DNA of 64,000 nt, taken from positions 1 to 64,000 of the forward strand of contig NZ_JPRF03000036.1 in NCBI RefSeq assembly GCF_001188955.3, written 5' to 3'. A program made the position numbers and the translations under genes. Under the pieces are notes generated by a model, which saw only the letters and a list, made by a program, of their open reading frames with translations, ran no database searches and had not been told where the DNA came from. Of this stretch, positions 61,788 to 64,000 are shown piece after piece. Source of the stretch: Kitasatospora aureofaciens. Its GTDB lineage: Bacteria; Actinomycetota; Actinomycetes; Streptomycetales; Streptomycetaceae. Positions within the stretch are counted from its first letter, which is position 1. Each line of letters begins with the position of its first letter.

Positions 61788-63572
61788 CTAGAACAGCGAG
61801 AAGTTGACCGTCACCACGGTCTTCTGCGGGCGCCGCTCACCGGCCGCCGGGGACTGGCTGCTCACCTTGCCCATGCCGAGCGTCCAGTCGGTGGACGCCT
61901 TCATGGTGAAACCCGCCGCCTGCAGCGCCTTCTGCGCGTCGTCCCGGCCCATCCCGGTGACGTCCGGAACGGGCACCATGCCCTTGCTGACCACCAGCGA
62001 GACGGCGGCGTTCTCCTGCAGCATCTGCCCGGCGGCCGGCGAGCTGCTGATCACCGAGCCCTCCGGCACGGTGTCGTTGTAGCTCTGGGTCACCGAGCCC
62101 CTGGTCAGCTGGGCCGCGGCCAGCGCGGCGGCCGCGTCGTCCGAGCTCTTGCCGGTCACGTCCGGCACCGCGATCCGCTTGGGGCCCTTGGAGACGGTGA
62201 CCGTCACCGAGTCGCTCTTGCGGGTGCGCGCGCCGACCCCGGGGTCGGTGGAGATCACCTGGCCGGCCGGGACGGACTCGCTGAAAGCCTCGACGAACCT
62301 GCCGTGCATGCCCGCGTCGTCCAGGATCCGCTGCGCCTCGCCCCGGTCCTTGCCGAGCACGCCCGGCACCGAGCCGTACAGACCCTCGGAGATCCCGTAG
62401 GTGGCGCCGCCGACCGCCAGCACCAGGGCGGTCAGCGCGGCCGCCCAGATCAGCGCCTTGCGCGGGACGCGGCGCAGCCGGCTCGGCCGCCGCACCCGGA
62501 CCGGGGTCGGCTCGTCGTACGGGCGGGGCTCGGCGAGCAGCTGGTCCATCACCTCCGCCGGCACGTCCAGCACGCTGGTGCGCTCCGGCGCGGGGGCGTC
62601 GGAGGGCCGGGGCAGCGGCTGGATCACCGAGGTCGGCTCGCTGGTCGGGTAGCGCGGGCTGGGCCGGGTGGAGGCCGGCGGTTCGGCGTCCAGCTCGGCC
62701 GGGGTGAGGGTGCGGCGGACCCGCTGGAGGGCGGCGAGCAGCTCCACCGCGTCGTACGGGCGGGCGTCGGCGGCCCGGGCGCAGGCGCCGGCCACGATGG
62801 CGTCCAGCGCCGGGGCGACGGTGGGGGCGGTCAGCGAGGGGGCGGGGACGTCCTCGTGCAGGTGCTTGTACATGACCTGGACGGGGTTGTCGCCGGTGTG
62901 CGGGCGGCGGCCGGTGAGCATCTCGTACAGCAGGATGCCGGCCGCGTAGACGTCGACCCGCTGGTCGGTGGGGGCGTCCGGGAGGATCTGCTCGGGGGCC
63001 AGGTAGGAGACCGTGCCCATGACGGTGCCGCCGGTGGCGGTGCTGGTCGAGGTGGGCGCGCCGTCGGCGCTGCCGAGCACCCGGACCAGGCCGAAGTCGG
63101 CGACCTTGACCAGGCCGCTCTCGGTGATCAGCACGTTCTCCGGCTTGACGTCCCGGTGGACCAGCCCGGCCCGGTGGGCGGCGCCGAGGGCGGCGAGCAC
63201 GGGCTCCAGCACGTCCAGTGCGGCCCGCGCCGACAGTGCGCCGCGGTCGCGCAGCAGGTCGCGCAGGGTGCGGCCGGGCACGTACTCCATGGCGAGGAAA
63301 ACGTTTCCGCCGTCCGCACCCTGGTCGAAGACGTTGACCACGTTGGGGTGGGTGAGCTTGGCGACCGCCTTGGCCTCGCGGATGAAGCGGGCGGTGAATC
63401 CCTCGTCCCCGGCCAGTTGGGGGTGCATCACCTTGAGGGCGACCACCCGGTCCAGCCGGGTGTCGGTGCCCTTGTAGACGGTGGACATCCCGCCGGTGGC
63501 GATGCGCTGCTCGACCCGGTACCGGTTGTCGAGCAGCGTACCGATCAGCGGGTCGTGCAGTGCCATGTCCAC
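61788..63572 (-). CDS. PASTA-domain serine/threonine protein kinase (PknB-like)
   Basis: A 594-residue transmembrane kinase. The intracellular kinase domain (about 10-275) has the glycine loop ATGGMSTVYKG, Lys in VVALKVM, the RD catalytic loop VHRDVKPENVL, DFGLVR and the APE motif YLAPEQ. A Pro-rich juxtamembrane linker (about 295-370) leads to one helix (ALIWAAALTALVLAVGGATY) and three extracellular PASTA domains, each starting near VPGV or VPDVTG. PASTA domains bind muropeptides, tying the kinase to wall growth. The start may be GTG 63572 or ATG 63566. Confidence 0.93.
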   Translation of the reverse strand: MDMALHDPLIGTLLDNRYRVEQRIATGGMSTVYKGTDTRLDRVVALKVMHPQLAGDEGFTARFIREAKAVAKLTHPNVVNVFDQGADGGNVFLAMEYVPGRTLRDLLRDRGALSARAALDVLEPVLAALGAAHRAGLVHRDVKPENVLITESGLVKVADFGLVRVLGSADGAPTSTSTATGGTVMGTVSYLAPEQILPDAPTDQRVDVYAAGILLYEMLTGRRPHTGDNPVQVMYKHLHEDVPAPSLTAPTVAPALDAIVAGACARAADARPYDAVELLAALQRVRRTLTPAELDAEPPASTRPSPRYPTSEPTSVIQPLPRPSDAPAPERTSVLDVPAEVMDQLLAEPRPYDEPTPVRVRRPSRLRRVPRKALIWAAALTALVLAVGGATYGISEGLYGSVPGVLGKDRGEAQRILDDAGMHGRFVEAFSESVPAGQVISTDPGVGARTRKSDSVTVTVSKGPKRIAVPDVTGKSSDDAAAALAAAQLTRGSVTQSYNDTVPEGSVISSSPAAGQMLQENAAVSLVVSKGMVPVPDVTGMGRDDAQKALQAAGFTMKASTDWTLGMGKVSSQSPAAGERRPQKTVVTVNFSLF

Positions 63573-63600
63573 CCGGGGGAGTCTAGTGGGGCGGGCGGAC

Positions 63601-63633
63601 GCCGGCCCCGGAGGACACCGCTCCGGGACCGGC
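63601..63633 (-). terminator. Terminator downstream of thiG
   Basis: GCCGGCCCCGGAG and GCTCCGGGACCGGC pair with one mismatch, 12 nt after the thiG stop. Confidence 0.6.
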
Positions 63634-63645
63634 TTGTGACATGCC

Positions 63646-64000
<355 letters not shown>

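Overview
The window is high-GC (roughly 70% or more) actinobacterial chromosome. GTG and TTG starts are frequent, long spurious ORFs lie antisense to real genes, and the gene content is that of the conserved core chromosome of Streptomyces or a close relative such as Kitasatospora: a MacS/MacR-like two-component pair, ROK glucokinase, a bcc-aa3 respiratory supercomplex, a fused TrpEG, a class II DAHP synthase, a SAM-IV riboswitch and a c-di-AMP riboswitch. I saw no tRNA, rRNA, CRISPR array, phage, complete insertion sequence or secondary-metabolite cluster.

Layout. 1-7.0 kb (minus strand): 2-oxoglutarate dehydrogenase E2 (partial, frameshifted) and lipoamide dehydrogenase, leucyl aminopeptidase, then cobS, cobT and cobU for the lower-ligand end of cobalamin synthesis. 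7.1-11.6 kb: small conserved proteins, a methyltransferase, a DUF3043 membrane protein, PspA-PspAA envelope-stress proteins, and nadA behind a candidate operator. 11.8-18.9 kb: a quinone-oxidoreductase-like enzyme, an Lrp regulator beside a PLP decarboxylase, a GNAT enzyme, the Fe-S carrier ErpA, a lipoprotein and a PfkB sugar kinase. 18.9-20.5 kb: a cysteine desulfurase fused to a TusA domain through a linker made of a duplicated 132-bp unit.

20.9-30.3 kb encodes the terminal respiratory chain: ctaC-ctaD-ctaF on the plus strand and qcrC-qcrA-qcrB plus ctaE on the minus strand, separated by an L,D-transpeptidase and a GntR regulator. A degenerate receiver-like protein and trpD follow. 32.4-34.2 kb holds a SAM-IV riboswitch in front of a class V aminotransferase, then a stand-alone AsnC-type effector domain. 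34.3-42.5 kb is largely cell-envelope: a rhomboid protease, a zinc-ribbon protein, an NYN-domain protein, three paralogous secreted NlpC/P60 hydrolases (the second behind a c-di-AMP riboswitch) and a secreted zinc metalloprotease. 42.5-56.3 kb covers two glycosyltransferases, an acyl-CoA ligase, an SRPBCC/ArsA-like/DUF5304 cluster, glucokinase, hydrolases, a PlsC acyltransferase and the histidine kinase/response regulator pair.

56.3-64 kb joins aromatic amino-acid entry (trpEG under a tryptophan-codon leader attenuator, divergent from class II DAHP synthase), iron storage (bfd behind an iron box, bfr), a sulfite-oxidase-like protein, a PASTA-domain protein kinase and the 3' part of thiG.

Most of this is housekeeping. 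I do not see a convincing new multi-gene system. The observations most worth following are the duplicated-repeat linker in the desulfurase-TusA fusion, the mirror-image, apparently leaderless starts of the trp leader peptide and the DAHP synthase gene, the inverted repeat at the nadA promoter, and the unequal riboswitch control of the NlpC/P60 paralogues.
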